DNA of 64,000 nt from Gammaproteobacteria bacterium UBA2675 (GCA_002354805.1 DEMH01000014.1:186001-250000), one strand, 5' to 3'. Shown: positions 16,498-26,270, counted from the stretch's first letter. Translations and numbers: made by a program. The notes: generated by a model from the sequence alone, not told the origin.

Positions 16498-17115
16498 TTA
16501 GTTGCTTAGCGCCTGCGCCTCTCTGACCAGACGATCCTTGCGCGATTCCAGCTCGGAGATAAGCGCCTTCTGCAGGGGCTCGGCGGTCTGCCCATTCGCA
16601 TCCACATTGTCGTACTTGCTCTGCTCGGTTGCCAGCATCTGCAGCAGTTCCTCGGCGGCCGTAATCGCCTCACGCAATCGTGCATTGGCCTGTTCGCGCC
16701 GACTGATGCGGGCCTCGTACTCGGCCAGTTGCCGCTCCATGGCAGCAATACGCTCTTCCTCGGCCTGAGCCATGCGCGCCCGCTCGGCTGCCATTTGCTG
16801 TTGCTGCAGAGCTGCGGCCTGGCGAGCCCGCTCCTCGGCTCTTTGTTCTGCCTCTTCTCTGGCCGCTTCCGCCGCCTCTCGCTCGCGCTGAATAATTGCC
16901 AGCTGCTCGCGCAATTCGCGCTCACTGCGTTCAGCCTCAAGTCGCGCGCGCTCTGCCTGTTGAAATTGAACAGCCAATTCTCTGGCCTCGGCCTGAGCCG
17001 CCGCCTGCTGCTCCATGATTGCCTGCTGTTCGGCCTGCGACGCGCAGCCCGCCAACACCAATAAAGTCACGGCTCCGAGCAAGCGGCGCAGTGCGGCTGT
17101 GTTTGAGCTAATCAT
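16498..17115 (-). CDS. Coiled-coil lipoprotein of unknown function
   Basis: From the ATG at 17115 (AAGGG 7 bases upstream) the protein has 205 residues. A lipobox LAGC puts the lipidated cysteine at residue 24. The rest is one long Ala/Glu/Arg/Gln-rich coiled coil (EAREEAEQRAEERARQAA and similar). A GTG at 17139 would add 8 residues. Low-complexity helices like this occur in envelope proteins that contact peptidoglycan or outer-membrane partners, but no specific function can be assigned. Confidence 0.7.
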   Translation of the reverse strand: MISSNTAALRRLLGAVTLLVLAGCASQAEQQAIMEQQAAAQAEARELAVQFQQAERARLEAERSERELREQLAIIQREREAAEAAREEAEQRAEERARQAAALQQQQMAAERARMAQAEEERIAAMERQLAEYEARISRREQANARLREAITAAEELLQMLATEQSKYDNVDANGQTAEPLQKALISELESRKDRLVREAQALSN

Positions 17116-17312
17116 CTTAATACCCTTGTCTTCAATCACGATCAGGGACAGGCAAGCGGGCTTGCCGCATCAAATGGAACAATATCCGTACTTTACCACA
17201 CCAACCAGAAGATTGAGCAGCGCTCAGGCCAGATTGGCTGTCGAGCACCAACTTACTCTATAATCGAATGCGTACCAGAGGCCCTCGAGCCAACTCATCG
17301 ATACCGTGAACC

Positions 17313-18635
17313 ATGCCCAGAACGTTTGTACGACATTTTCTTATCATACTCGGTCTGCTACTGGCATGTCTGTTGGCTCTGGGCATGCTCGCATTGAGCA
17401 CATCTCCGAATGTGGCTGGTAACGGGGCGCTCAACGAGTCAGAACGTCGCGAAGTCGAGCAGCTGATTGCCGATTACAGCCCCGACCGCCTTAGCGGCAG
17501 TGGTGAGCAACAACTGACGCTGAATGCTCACGAGCTGACCATGCTCGGCAACGTCCTGCTTAACAGTGTTCCCGGACTGCAGCCAGCCGCAATGAAAGTG
17601 GCAATCAGTGGTGCAACGGCAGACGGCGAGATCAGCATCCCGCAAGCACTCGGCCCTTTCGGTACCGTATACCTCAACCTGAGCGCAAGTTTTGCGCAGC
17701 AGGGTGACAGCGTCCAGCTGACGTCGCTGCGGGCTGGCAGACTGCCAGTACCGCGCTATTTCACCAATGCCGCACAAGCCTGGCTTGCCAGCCGTCTGCA
17801 GGCGGCTGGTACACCCAGAGAGGAGCTGCTGGTACTGAGGCGTAATCTGGACAACACTTCGCTGGCCAATGACGAGCTGCAACTAAGACTGCAATGGAAC
17901 GAACAGACCCTGGAACGTTTGCGCAGCCAGGCGCAGCAGTGGGCCATTTCCGCAGAAGATCGTGAACGAGTGCGTGCCTATTACGTGGAAATCGTCCGCA
18001 TCGCGGAACAGCAGGCCGCCGACAACCGATTTGTATCCCTGCACCGTTTTCTGCCACCGCTGTTCGCGCTCGCGGTTCGGCGCAGCGACTCGGCGGACGA
18101 CGCTATAGCTGAGAACCGGGCCTTATTACTGACCCTGTCCATGTTTGCCAATGAACTGCCAGTCAGTGATCTGCTCGGCCCCCAAACCGGCACGCAGCCA
18201 GGCCTCGACGCTCTCCGCAACACAGACCTGCGCACGATGATGTTCTACCGGCACGATCTCAGCCTGCACTTTACCACCGCTGCAGCAATCGCCGCCTCGG
18301 CCGGTGTCGATCTGGCAGACATACTGGGAACCGCCAAGGAAGTCTACGATTCGCGGCAGCGCAGCGGCTTCAGTTTCAGTGACCTGACAGCCAATCTGTC
18401 AGGAATGGCGCTGGGAGAAGCCGCCACACAGCTCGATAGCGCGCAGCAACTGCAGCGCCGGATGGCTACAGCGCAAGCCGAGACTGACTACATGCCCACC
18501 CCAAGCACCGATGCTGATGGAATGTCCGAAGAGGAATTTGCGCAACGCTTTGTAGATCGGAGCAGCGACGTTTACAATAGCAGGCTTTCCGATATCAATG
18601 AGCTAATAGCGGCCTTGCCGGTTTACACGGACTGA
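17313..18635 (+). CDS. Uncharacterised membrane-anchored protein
   Basis: The 440-residue protein has one N-terminal hydrophobic anchor (about residues 7-30) and a large periplasmic part. The N-terminal half contains beta-rich segments reminiscent of the YceB-like fold. The C-terminal half is helical, with a conserved-looking block RHDLSLHFTTAAAIAASAGV then SGFSFSDLTANLSG. I recall this block in other gammaproteobacterial proteins of unknown function. It is followed 9 bases later by the PLP enzyme gene. No function is proposed. Confidence 0.6.
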   Translation: MPRTFVRHFLIILGLLLACLLALGMLALSTSPNVAGNGALNESERREVEQLIADYSPDRLSGSGEQQLTLNAHELTMLGNVLLNSVPGLQPAAMKVAISGATADGEISIPQALGPFGTVYLNLSASFAQQGDSVQLTSLRAGRLPVPRYFTNAAQAWLASRLQAAGTPREELLVLRRNLDNTSLANDELQLRLQWNEQTLERLRSQAQQWAISAEDRERVRAYYVEIVRIAEQQAADNRFVSLHRFLPPLFALAVRRSDSADDAIAENRALLLTLSMFANELPVSDLLGPQTGTQPGLDALRNTDLRTMMFYRHDLSLHFTTAAAIAASAGVDLADILGTAKEVYDSRQRSGFSFSDLTANLSGMALGEAATQLDSAQQLQRRMATAQAETDYMPTPSTDADGMSEEEFAQRFVDRSSDVYNSRLSDINELIAALPVYTD

Positions 18636-18644
18636 TCATTCAGC

Positions 18645-19883
18645 ATGACAAAATCAGACAAGCAGGGATTCATCACGGCAAACCTGCACGCCGACCGTAA
18701 TGCCAAACCTGAACATGGTGTGCTGCACAAACCTGTACACACCTCGGTTGCATTCAGCTACGATGATGCGCGCGACCTGGCAGCGGTATTTCAGGGCAAA
18801 AAGTCAGGCTTTAATTACGGCCGACAACAGAACCCCACGGTGAATGCTCTGCAGGATCGCGTCACCCAGATGGAAGGTGGCATTGCCAGCACCGCATTTG
18901 CGACGGGAATGGCGGCTATTGGTTCGACACTGTTTGCCCTGCTTAAACAAGGCGATCACATCATTTCCAGCGCATTCCTGTTCGGCAACACCAACAGCCT
19001 TTTTAACTCGTTCAAAAAATTTGGCGTTGAAGTCAGTTTTGTCGATACAACCTCAGCCGAGGCTGTTGCGGCGGCGATTCAGCCCAACACCAGGCTTGTC
19101 TTTACGGAAACAATCGCCAACCCGGTAACCCAAGTCGCCGACCTTAAGGGTATTGGTGAACTGTGCAGTAAGCACAACATCATTTATATCGTCGACAACA
19201 CGATGACCTCGCCGTGGCTTTTTAAGCCGGTCACTGTTGGGGCCAGTCTGATTGTTAACTCGCTCACCAAGTTTATAGGCGGTCACGGTAATGCACTGGG
19301 AGGTATGTTGACCGATACGGGTCTGTACGACTGGCAGACTTACCCGGGCATCGACGACACCTACAAAAAAGGTGACCCGACACTATGGGGAACAACTCAG
19401 ATTCGCAAAAAAGGCCTGCGGGATTTTGGTGCCACGCTCGGACCGGAAGCTGCCCATCACCTGGCAGTCGGCTCAGAAACTTTGCCACTGCGCATTGAAC
19501 GGGCGACCGATAATGCACTGAAACTGGCGCAGTTCTGTGAGCGGCACCCACGCATCAACAAAGTGTTCTATCCCGGACTGCCATCGCATCCGCAGCATGA
19601 GCGCACAAACGAACTGTTTCGCAAACCCGGCGCTCTCATGAGCATTGAGCTGGATGACAGCATTGACTGCTTCGACTTTCTCAACAAACTGAGCTGCGTG
19701 GTTGCTTCAAGCAACCTGGGCGACGTACGCACACTGGCGATTCCGGTTGCTCACACTATTTTTTACGAAATGGGTGCCGAGCGTCGTGCATCCATGGGTA
19801 TCAGCGACAATCTGATCCGACTGTCTGTCGGTATCGAAGACATTGATGACCTAATTCAGAATTTTGACGAGGCACTGCGCTAG
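18645..19883 (+). CDS. Cystathionine gamma-synthase/O-succinylhomoserine sulfhydrylase family PLP enzyme
   Basis: The 412-residue protein belongs to the Cys/Met metabolism PLP-dependent family. The lysine that binds PLP is in NSLTKFIGGHGN, and the conserved YGRQQNPTVNALQ and ETIANPVTQVADL stretches are present. Relatives make homocysteine from O-succinyl- or O-acetylhomoserine, or act as gamma-lyases. I do not choose between these. The gene lies between an unknown protein gene and the small Rieske gene. Confidence 0.85.
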   Translation: MTKSDKQGFITANLHADRNAKPEHGVLHKPVHTSVAFSYDDARDLAAVFQGKKSGFNYGRQQNPTVNALQDRVTQMEGGIASTAFATGMAAIGSTLFALLKQGDHIISSAFLFGNTNSLFNSFKKFGVEVSFVDTTSAEAVAAAIQPNTRLVFTETIANPVTQVADLKGIGELCSKHNIIYIVDNTMTSPWLFKPVTVGASLIVNSLTKFIGGHGNALGGMLTDTGLYDWQTYPGIDDTYKKGDPTLWGTTQIRKKGLRDFGATLGPEAAHHLAVGSETLPLRIERATDNALKLAQFCERHPRINKVFYPGLPSHPQHERTNELFRKPGALMSIELDDSIDCFDFLNKLSCVVASSNLGDVRTLAIPVAHTIFYEMGAERRASMGISDNLIRLSVGIEDIDDLIQNFDEALR

Positions 19884-19941
19884 TGTCCTGACAACCGACA
19901 ATCACTCTGAAACTATGCGAACTAATCAGACAGGACACTTA

Positions 19942-20286
19942 ATGATTACACTTTGCCACCAGTCCGACATCGAGGAAGGCCGCGCCAAGGGATTTGATGT
20001 GAATGGCAAACAGCTGTTCGCGGTTAAAAAAGACGAGCAGCTTTTTCTGTATTACAACTACTGCCCGCATCTTGGCACCCCACTGGAATGGCTGGAGGAT
20101 CAGTTTCTCGATCCGGATGGTGTCTTTATTCAATGCGCCACCCACGGCGCCCTGTTCCAGATCGAGAACGGTCAGTGTATTCAGGGCCCCTGCAAAGGCA
20201 AGTCGCTAAAACCAATCCCCTTTGAGTTGGGCAACGGCTTCATGATGGTTGAAGAATCGCAGGTCGCCCTGCTTGGTCGCCTCTGA
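19942..20286 (+). CDS. Small Rieske [2Fe-2S] protein
   Basis: The 114-residue single-domain protein has both Rieske boxes: Cys41-Pro-His43 in NYCPHLGTPLEW and Cys65-x-x-His68 in QCATHGALF. It has no signal or membrane anchor, so it is a cytoplasmic electron carrier. Small stand-alone Rieske proteins act with oxygenases or reductases, but the partner is not in the immediate neighbourhood. The ATG at 19942 gives the normal family length. A 9-base inverted repeat (AGTGTCCTG/CAGGACACT) flanks the leader. Confidence 0.85.
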   Translation: MITLCHQSDIEEGRAKGFDVNGKQLFAVKKDEQLFLYYNYCPHLGTPLEWLEDQFLDPDGVFIQCATHGALFQIENGQCIQGPCKGKSLKPIPFELGNGFMMVEESQVALLGRL

Positions 20287-20302
20287 GGTCGGCAGGCGCC
20301 CT

Positions 20303-21505
20303 TCAGCCAGATCGCAGGGCTTTGGCCAGACGCTCAACCGCACGCTCCATATCATTCAGTGACCGTGTATAGGCAAAGCGGACATAACGTCTGGCGCTGT
20401 GTTCGCCAAAATCCGTGCCTGGAGTCAGCGCCACGCCATGGTTCTCCAGCAGGTTCTGGCAAAAAGCTTCGCAGTCGTCAGAAAATCGATCAATTCCGGC
20501 ATAGCAGTAAAACGCACCCTGTGGTTGCCACGGCAGGCTGAATCCAAGTTCGGGCAAAGCACTGGCCAGGAAGTCGCGCCGCTGCCGGAATGCTTCGCGC
20601 CGGGCCTCGTGTATATCTACGGATGCCGGATCAAACGCCGCCAGGGCTGCATGCTGCGAAGCTGTGCAGGCGGCAATGAACAGATTCTGAGCCAGCACAT
20701 TGGCGGTGGCGGCAAAGCTCTGCGGCACGACCAGCCAACCAACACGCCAGCCTGTCATACCAAAATATTTTGAAAAACTGTTGATGACAAAATTCTGTTC
20801 ACCAAAGGCCACAGCTGACGGCAGATCACCCATGGGCCGGCTCTTTTCCCGAGCGCAGGTGAAGTCCAGACCGTGGTAAATCTCATCAACCAGCAGGTGG
20901 ACATTGCGCCGCTGCGCCCAGTCACTAAGCTCCTGCAAGGCTGCAGATTCAATGACAGCACCAGTTGGATTGGCTGGTGAGGCCAGCCACAGACCTTTGA
21001 CACGATCCGTGTAGATGGAATCCAGCTGCTCGATTGAAGGCGCCGCCTGGCCAGGTGTTTCCGGCGCAAGCAGCACCGACTGACCGCCGACCAGCTGAAC
21101 GTAATTCCGATTGCATGGATAGGCCGGATCCGGCATCAGCACATGATCACCAGGGTTGATAAGCAGATTGGACAGGAGTACCAGGGCGCCACTGGCACCG
21201 GGCGTTATAATGATACGAGACGGCTCAACATCCACTTCGTGATGCTCTGCGTAGAACCGGGCGATGCGCTCGCGCAGAACAGGCAGGCCTGATGCCGGCG
21301 TGTAACTGGTCCGGCCAGTCTGCAATGCCTGAACGCCCGCAGCGACGATGGGGTCGCTAGTCGTAAAGTCAGGCTCACCGACTTCAAGATGAATGATGTC
21401 GCGCCCCTGTGCTTCAAGTTGCATGGCCCGCTCGAGCACATCCATGACCCTGAACGGGTTCACTTTTTTGGCCCGATCGGTCGCCTGAAACGGCTGTTTT
21501 GTCAT
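20303..21505 (-). CDS. Class I/II pyridoxal-phosphate aminotransferase
   Basis: The 400-residue fold-type I aminotransferase has the PLP lysine in NSFSKYFGMTGWRVGW, the NP of SPANPTGAV and the DEIYHGL block. Closest by feel are aspartate/aromatic-type aminotransferases without a defined substrate. It stands alone on the minus strand between the Rieske gene and dksA. The 278 bases upstream are shared with the dksA promoter region. Confidence 0.88.
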   Translation of the reverse strand: MTKQPFQATDRAKKVNPFRVMDVLERAMQLEAQGRDIIHLEVGEPDFTTSDPIVAAGVQALQTGRTSYTPASGLPVLRERIARFYAEHHEVDVEPSRIIITPGASGALVLLSNLLINPGDHVLMPDPAYPCNRNYVQLVGGQSVLLAPETPGQAAPSIEQLDSIYTDRVKGLWLASPANPTGAVIESAALQELSDWAQRRNVHLLVDEIYHGLDFTCAREKSRPMGDLPSAVAFGEQNFVINSFSKYFGMTGWRVGWLVVPQSFAATANVLAQNLFIAACTASQHAALAAFDPASVDIHEARREAFRQRRDFLASALPELGFSLPWQPQGAFYCYAGIDRFSDDCEAFCQNLLENHGVALTPGTDFGEHSARRYVRFAYTRSLNDMERAVERLAKALRSG

Positions 21506-21783
21506 GCGTTTTTACCTGCATTGCAGTGGTCAAAATTCAGCGTCGCAACATAACATTTTTTGTAGCCTGAACGATAATAATCTGTTAGCTTACTGCGCTT
21601 GCTGAATCCGACACCGCCGTCAGGGACGCTCTGCCATTCAACAAGAGCAGGATGTGCGGGGATCAGGCAGTAATTCTGTTGGCAAGCGTGCAGGATCGCG
21701 CTACTGTTAAGAGTCAGATTTCGGTTACCGGCGACGGCACCGGAATTATGGAAAACCCGCAAGGGTACGAGGCCTGGTTAACC

Positions 21784-22236
21784 ATGTCCAAGACACAAAC
21801 GAGTATTGCAACTGACAGCGCTTCGGTTCTGAAAACGTTCACGCCCTACAAGATCAAGAAGGGCGAGGAGTACATGAACGAGGCCCAGAAAGAACATTTC
21901 AAGGCCATACTTCGCAGCTGGCGCAATCAGCTCATGGAAGAAGTGGATCGCACAGTGCATCACCTGCAGGACGACGCGGCGAACTATCCGGACCCGGCAG
22001 ATCGGGCCACTCAGGAAGAAGAGTTCAGTCTCGAGCTGCGCACGCGCGATCGCGAGCGCAAGCTGATCAAGAAAATCGACTCTACTATCGAAAAGATTGC
22101 CCAGGATGATTACGGATATTGTGAGTCCTGTGGCATAGAGATCGGTATTCGCAGACTCGAAGCCCGCCCTACGGCCGACAAATGCATCGACTGCAAAACA
22201 CTCGATGAGATCCGCGAAAAGCAGTGGGGAGCCTGA
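21784..22236 (+). CDS. dksA: RNA polymerase-binding transcription factor DksA
   Basis: From the ATG at 21784 the protein has 150 residues, one fewer than E. coli DksA. The coiled coil has tip residues Asp70 and Asp73 (YPDPADRAT), and a C4 zinc finger has Cys113, Cys116, Cys134 and Cys137. The protein works with ppGpp at the RNA polymerase secondary channel. An in-frame extension exists upstream (ATG 21748 and earlier) but would exceed the normal length. Its 3' end overlaps gluQ by 32 bases. Confidence 0.95.
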   Translation: MSKTQTSIATDSASVLKTFTPYKIKKGEEYMNEAQKEHFKAILRSWRNQLMEEVDRTVHHLQDDAANYPDPADRATQEEEFSLELRTRDRERKLIKKIDSTIEKIAQDDYGYCESCGIEIGIRRLEARPTADKCIDCKTLDEIREKQWGA

Positions 22237-23122
22237 ACACGGCTACACAGGCCGTTTCGCTCCCTCACCAAGTGGCGCTCTCCACTTTGGCTCCCTGCTG
22301 GCAGCTCTTGCCAGCTATCTTGATGCGCGTGCGCACCGCGGCCAATGGCTGGTGCGCATGGAAGACCTTGATCCTGCCCGCGAGCCACCCGGCGCCGCTG
22401 ATCAGATTCTCAGGACACTTGAAGCGTTCGGACTGCACTGGGATGGCCAGATAGTCTATCAGAGCCAGCGACAGGCGGCCTATTTTGAGGCCCTCGAGCA
22501 ACTGCAGCACCAGAGTCTTACATTCCCCTGTACCTGCTCTCGCAAACGCATCAAAGCCATCGGCGGCGTATACGATGGCAAATGTCGCCAGCGCCAAAGC
22601 CCGCCTCGACATGACTTTGCCACGCGCCTGAAAGTGACCGACGAAATGGTATGCGTAGCTGATCAGATTCAGGGCGACTTTGCACAGAACCTGCTGCACC
22701 ACTGTGGCGACTTCATTCTGCAGCGTCGCGACGGGTTGATTGCCTATCAGCTGGCTGTGGTTGTAGACGATGCCTGGCAACAGGTAACTGATATTGTGCG
22801 TGGTTACGACCTGCTTGATTCAACGCCACGCCAGGTGTTTCTGCAGCGGCTATTGGGCTACCCTGCGCCGGAGTACGCCCATATTCCCGTCGCCGCCAAT
22901 GATCTCGGGCAGAAGCTCAGCAAGCAGCACTTTGCCCGACCGTTGCTGGCCAGTGAGTCTCAACAAGTCATTTACAAAGCACTTGAATTTCTCGGCCAGC
23001 TGCCGCCTCCCGAGCTCGCCAGCGAGACCACATCGATTCAGATTGACTGGGCCATCGAGCATTGGGATATACATAGCGTACCCAAGTTGGCTAATATCCC
23101 GGTTTCACCCATGTTGAGCTGA
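22205..23122 (+). CDS. gluQ: Glutamyl-Q tRNA(Asp) synthetase
   Basis: The 305-residue paralogue of the GluRS catalytic domain attaches glutamate to queuosine in tRNA(Asp). It has GRFAPSPSGALHFGS (the HIGH-like motif at residues 27-30) and KLSKQ in place of KMSKS, and lacks the anticodon-binding domain. A cysteine-rich zinc region (FPCTCSRKRIK, later GKCRQRQ) fits the family. dksA-gluQ-cbrA is the Pseudomonas order. Confidence 0.93.
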   Translation: MRSAKSSGEPEHGYTGRFAPSPSGALHFGSLLAALASYLDARAHRGQWLVRMEDLDPAREPPGAADQILRTLEAFGLHWDGQIVYQSQRQAAYFEALEQLQHQSLTFPCTCSRKRIKAIGGVYDGKCRQRQSPPRHDFATRLKVTDEMVCVADQIQGDFAQNLLHHCGDFILQRRDGLIAYQLAVVVDDAWQQVTDIVRGYDLLDSTPRQVFLQRLLGYPAPEYAHIPVAANDLGQKLSKQHFARPLLASESQQVIYKALEFLGQLPPPELASETTSIQIDWAIEHWDIHSVPKLANIPVSPMLS

Positions 23123-23147
23123 ATGCCGAACCAGAATCGGAAACCTC

Positions 23148-23324
23148 ATGTATCTGCCACCTACAACACTGATTGTCATGCTGTTCACCTACCTGCTGTT
23201 TCTGGTCAGTGTGGAATGGGCCATGCAGATGGACGGTGCGTGGTATCGCCCTTTTGTGCTGTGCTTTCTGGTAATAGCCGCTGGTGCCTGGGCGTATCGG
23301 GAACAGAATTCCGATGAGCTTTGA
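23148..23324 (+). CDS. cbrX: Small membrane protein upstream of CbrA (CbrX-like)
   Basis: A 58-residue frame starts MYLPPTTLIVMLFTYLLF and ends YREQNSDEL. It has two hydrophobic segments (about residues 6-20 and 33-48) around a short EWAMQMDGAWYRP loop. Its stop lies 11 bases inside cbrA, whose ATG (23314) is in another frame. From memory, Pseudomonas putida has a small gene, cbrX, in the same place and coupled to cbrA by translation. Sequence identity was not tested, so the symbol rests on position, size and overlap. Confidence 0.75.
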   Translation: MYLPPTTLIVMLFTYLLFLVSVEWAMQMDGAWYRPFVLCFLVIAAGAWAYREQNSDEL

Positions 23325-26244
23325 ACTCAGTACATTATTCGCGCTGGGTATTGGCTATCTGGCCATTCTGTTTGGTATAGCATTCATAACAGAAAAAGGC
23401 TGGATACCCGAGCGCGTGGTGCGCCATCCCATCGTGTATGTTCTGTCGCTCGGCGTCTTTGCCAGTGTGTGGTCCTATTATGCCTCCACGGGCAATGCCT
23501 TCAGGGACGGTTTCGGCTATCTGGCGCCGTTCATCGGTATCTCTCTGGCCTTCCTTCTGTCGCCGCTGATTCTGCGCCCCATTCTGAATCTGACAAAGAC
23601 CTATCAGCTTAGCTCACTGGCGGATCTGCTGGCGTTTCGTTATCGCAGCCCCTGGGCCGGCACACTGACAACCGTTATCATGCTGATCGGAGTCATGCCA
23701 CTGCTCGCCCTGCAGATTCAGGCGGTAGCCAACACCGTAGGACTTTTATCCCCTGAAGCGACGCAGACTACACTGGCGCTGACTTTCTGTCTGCTGATCA
23801 CCCTGTTTGCGATATTTTTTGGCACCGGCAAGGGCTCCGGCCGGGAGCGTCATGACGGCCTTGTCATGACTATTGCGTTTGAGTCCCTGGTCAAATTGCT
23901 GGCCGTATTGCTGGTCGGCTGGTTTGCCGTTCATGAGGGATTTGGGGGCTTCGTCGCCATGGAGGAGTGGCTGCAGGGCCAGCCGGAACTGCTGCGGCGC
24001 CTGAAAGAGCCTGCGCCGCCCGGCACGTTTCAGGTTCAGATGCTGATATTTTTTACCGCTGCTGTGGCAACGCCACACATGTTTTACATCACCTTTCACG
24101 AGAACAATCACCCCAGAGCACTGAATGTTGCCAGCTGGGGGTTGCCCTTGTACTTTCTGTTGCTGAGCCTGCCGGTGCTGCCCATCCTTTGGGCCGGTCT
24201 GAATTCGGGCAGCCTGACACCCATGGAGTACTACCCGGTTACGCTGGGTGTTGACTACGGCTCGCCCCTGATGACGCTGATCGGCTTCCTGGGCGGACTG
24301 TCAGCAGCCAGTGGTCTGATTATTGTCATTACCCTCGCCCTGTCGACGATGTGCCTGAACCACCTGATACTGCCCATCTGGCAGCCCCGGGCAAACCAGG
24401 ATATCTATCGGTGGTTGCTGTGGAAGCGCCGAGCCCTGATTGCCGCACTGATATGGGGTGGCTTCCTGTTTTACTACATTCCCTCGGACAGCCAGAGCAT
24501 TCGTGCCGTCAGCAACATTGGCCTGGTCGGCAGCCTGCAGTTTCTGCCGGCAGTGATTGCGCTGCTTTACTGGCCGCGTGGCAACAAAAAAGGTTTCATG
24601 GCCGGTGTGGCGGCAGGCACGATAATCTGGGTCACCTTGCTGGTATTGCCGGTAGCGACCGGATTTAATCTGGTGGTACTGGATGGCATGAACACGCGCG
24701 TCATCATTGCCCTGTCACTGATCTGCAACATCATCCTGTTCATCACCGTGTCACTGATGACACGCAGTTCGACAGAAGAAAAAGTGTCCGCAGACATCTG
24801 CTCGGTCGACAACCTGCGGCGCCAGCGCCGGGCGCGGGTCAGCGCCGGATCGGCCGATGAATTCATTTCCCAGCTCACCAAACCGCTGGGTGAGCGGACC
24901 GCGACTCGAGAGGTCATGCAGGCACTTCGCGACCTCAACATGGATAAAAAAGACAAACGCCCCAAGTCGCTGCGTTTACTGCGCGGCCGCCTGGAGGCAA
25001 ACCTGTCGGGCCTGCTAGGCCCCGCCATTGCGCATGATCTGATTGATCGATTCCTGCCCTATACGGCCAACAGCGAACCGGGCGCATCCGACGTTGCGGC
25101 GATTGAGAATCGAATTGAGGCCTACCGCAGCAATCTGTCGGGCATGGCGGCCGACCTGGACAACCTGCGACGCTACCATCGCCAGATCCTTATGGACCTG
25201 CCGCTGGGCGTCTGCTCACTGGGACCGGAAGACCAGATCATTATGTGGAACCACGCCATGGAGAGCCTCACAGGCATCACCCCGGACGAGGCCGCCGGCC
25301 TGCAGCTGGGAGAAATCGGCGAACCCTGGTTTTCGCTGCTCAATCAGTTTAAAACTGGCGACAACACGCATCAGCATAAAGCCACCGTCAACATCCACGG
25401 CAGTAAACGCTATGTCAGCCTGCACAAGGCTGTCATCGAAAAGTCAGCCAGCCCCAGGATACGTCAGGATGGCGTCATCATTCTGCTGGAAGATCTGACG
25501 GAAACCGAATTACTCGAAGAAGAACTCGCACACAGTGAACGACTGGCTTCCATCGGTCGCCTGGCTGCGGGCGTGGCGCATGAGATCGGCAACCCCATTA
25601 CCGGCATTGCCTGCCTGGCCCAGAATGTCCGTGATGAAACACAGAATGATGAGATACGGAACATGGCCCGCCAGATTATCGAACAGACAGATCGCACATC
25701 GCGCATTGTCCAGTCGCTGGTGAACTTCGCCCACAGCGGCAGTCACAATAAATCTGATCAGCGTAAAGAACGGGTATCGGTATCGGAATGCATAGATGAG
25801 GCTATTACGCTGGTATCCCTGAACAAGAAGGGCAAGTACATGAACTTCGATGTACGTTGCGATGAGCCGGCGTTCATTCTGGGAGACTCACAGCAGCTGC
25901 TGCAGGTGCTCGTCAATCTTATCAATAACGCAAGGGACGCCAGCCCGGAGCAAAGCACAATCACTGTCACCTGCGAGCGTATAGCGGCCTCGGTGCAAAT
26001 AAGCGTCAGCGATGAAGGTACTGGTATCCCGGAGTCTATCAAGGACCGCATTTTTGAGCCCTTCTTCACAACCAAGGAGCCAGGACAAGGAACCGGGCTG
26101 GGCCTGTCGCTGGTTTACAGCCTGGTTGAAAACCTCGGCGGACATATTGATATAATGAATGCTTCGGCGCGCTTGGATAACCCCGGCGCTAAGGTAATTC
26201 TGAGTTTTCCCTGTTATGATGCGCAACACGCTCCGAACTCCTGA
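23314..26244 (+). CDS. cbrA: Two-component sensor histidine kinase CbrA (SSS transporter-kinase fusion)
   Basis: From the ATG at 23314 the protein has 976 residues. The first 480 or so form a sodium:solute-symporter-like module with about 13 helices. A linker and a PAS-like domain (LGVCSLGPEDQIIMWNHAME) lead to the kinase. The phosphoacceptor is His756 (GVAHEIGNPITG), and the ATPase boxes are LVNLINNARDAS (N), DEGTGIP (G1), FEPFFTTK (F) and GQGTGLGLSL (G2). In Pseudomonas CbrA senses carbon/nitrogen status, also transports histidine, and activates CbrB. It overlaps cbrX and is followed by cbrB 26 bases later. Confidence 0.93.
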   Translation: MSFELSTLFALGIGYLAILFGIAFITEKGWIPERVVRHPIVYVLSLGVFASVWSYYASTGNAFRDGFGYLAPFIGISLAFLLSPLILRPILNLTKTYQLSSLADLLAFRYRSPWAGTLTTVIMLIGVMPLLALQIQAVANTVGLLSPEATQTTLALTFCLLITLFAIFFGTGKGSGRERHDGLVMTIAFESLVKLLAVLLVGWFAVHEGFGGFVAMEEWLQGQPELLRRLKEPAPPGTFQVQMLIFFTAAVATPHMFYITFHENNHPRALNVASWGLPLYFLLLSLPVLPILWAGLNSGSLTPMEYYPVTLGVDYGSPLMTLIGFLGGLSAASGLIIVITLALSTMCLNHLILPIWQPRANQDIYRWLLWKRRALIAALIWGGFLFYYIPSDSQSIRAVSNIGLVGSLQFLPAVIALLYWPRGNKKGFMAGVAAGTIIWVTLLVLPVATGFNLVVLDGMNTRVIIALSLICNIILFITVSLMTRSSTEEKVSADICSVDNLRRQRRARVSAGSADEFISQLTKPLGERTATREVMQALRDLNMDKKDKRPKSLRLLRGRLEANLSGLLGPAIAHDLIDRFLPYTANSEPGASDVAAIENRIEAYRSNLSGMAADLDNLRRYHRQILMDLPLGVCSLGPEDQIIMWNHAMESLTGITPDEAAGLQLGEIGEPWFSLLNQFKTGDNTHQHKATVNIHGSKRYVSLHKAVIEKSASPRIRQDGVIILLEDLTETELLEEELAHSERLASIGRLAAGVAHEIGNPITGIACLAQNVRDETQNDEIRNMARQIIEQTDRTSRIVQSLVNFAHSGSHNKSDQRKERVSVSECIDEAITLVSLNKKGKYMNFDVRCDEPAFILGDSQQLLQVLVNLINNARDASPEQSTITVTCERIAASVQISVSDEGTGIPESIKDRIFEPFFTTKEPGQGTGLGLSLVYSLVENLGGHIDIMNASARLDNPGAKVILSFPCYDAQHAPNS

Positions 26245-26270
26245 GTACTAAAGAGCGCCGCCAACCGAGT

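Noticed and set aside
23123..23317. 64-codon frame beginning MPNQNRKPHV
   Set aside because: The 58-codon frame in the same place has membrane segments, and its stop overlaps cbrA as expected for cbrX.
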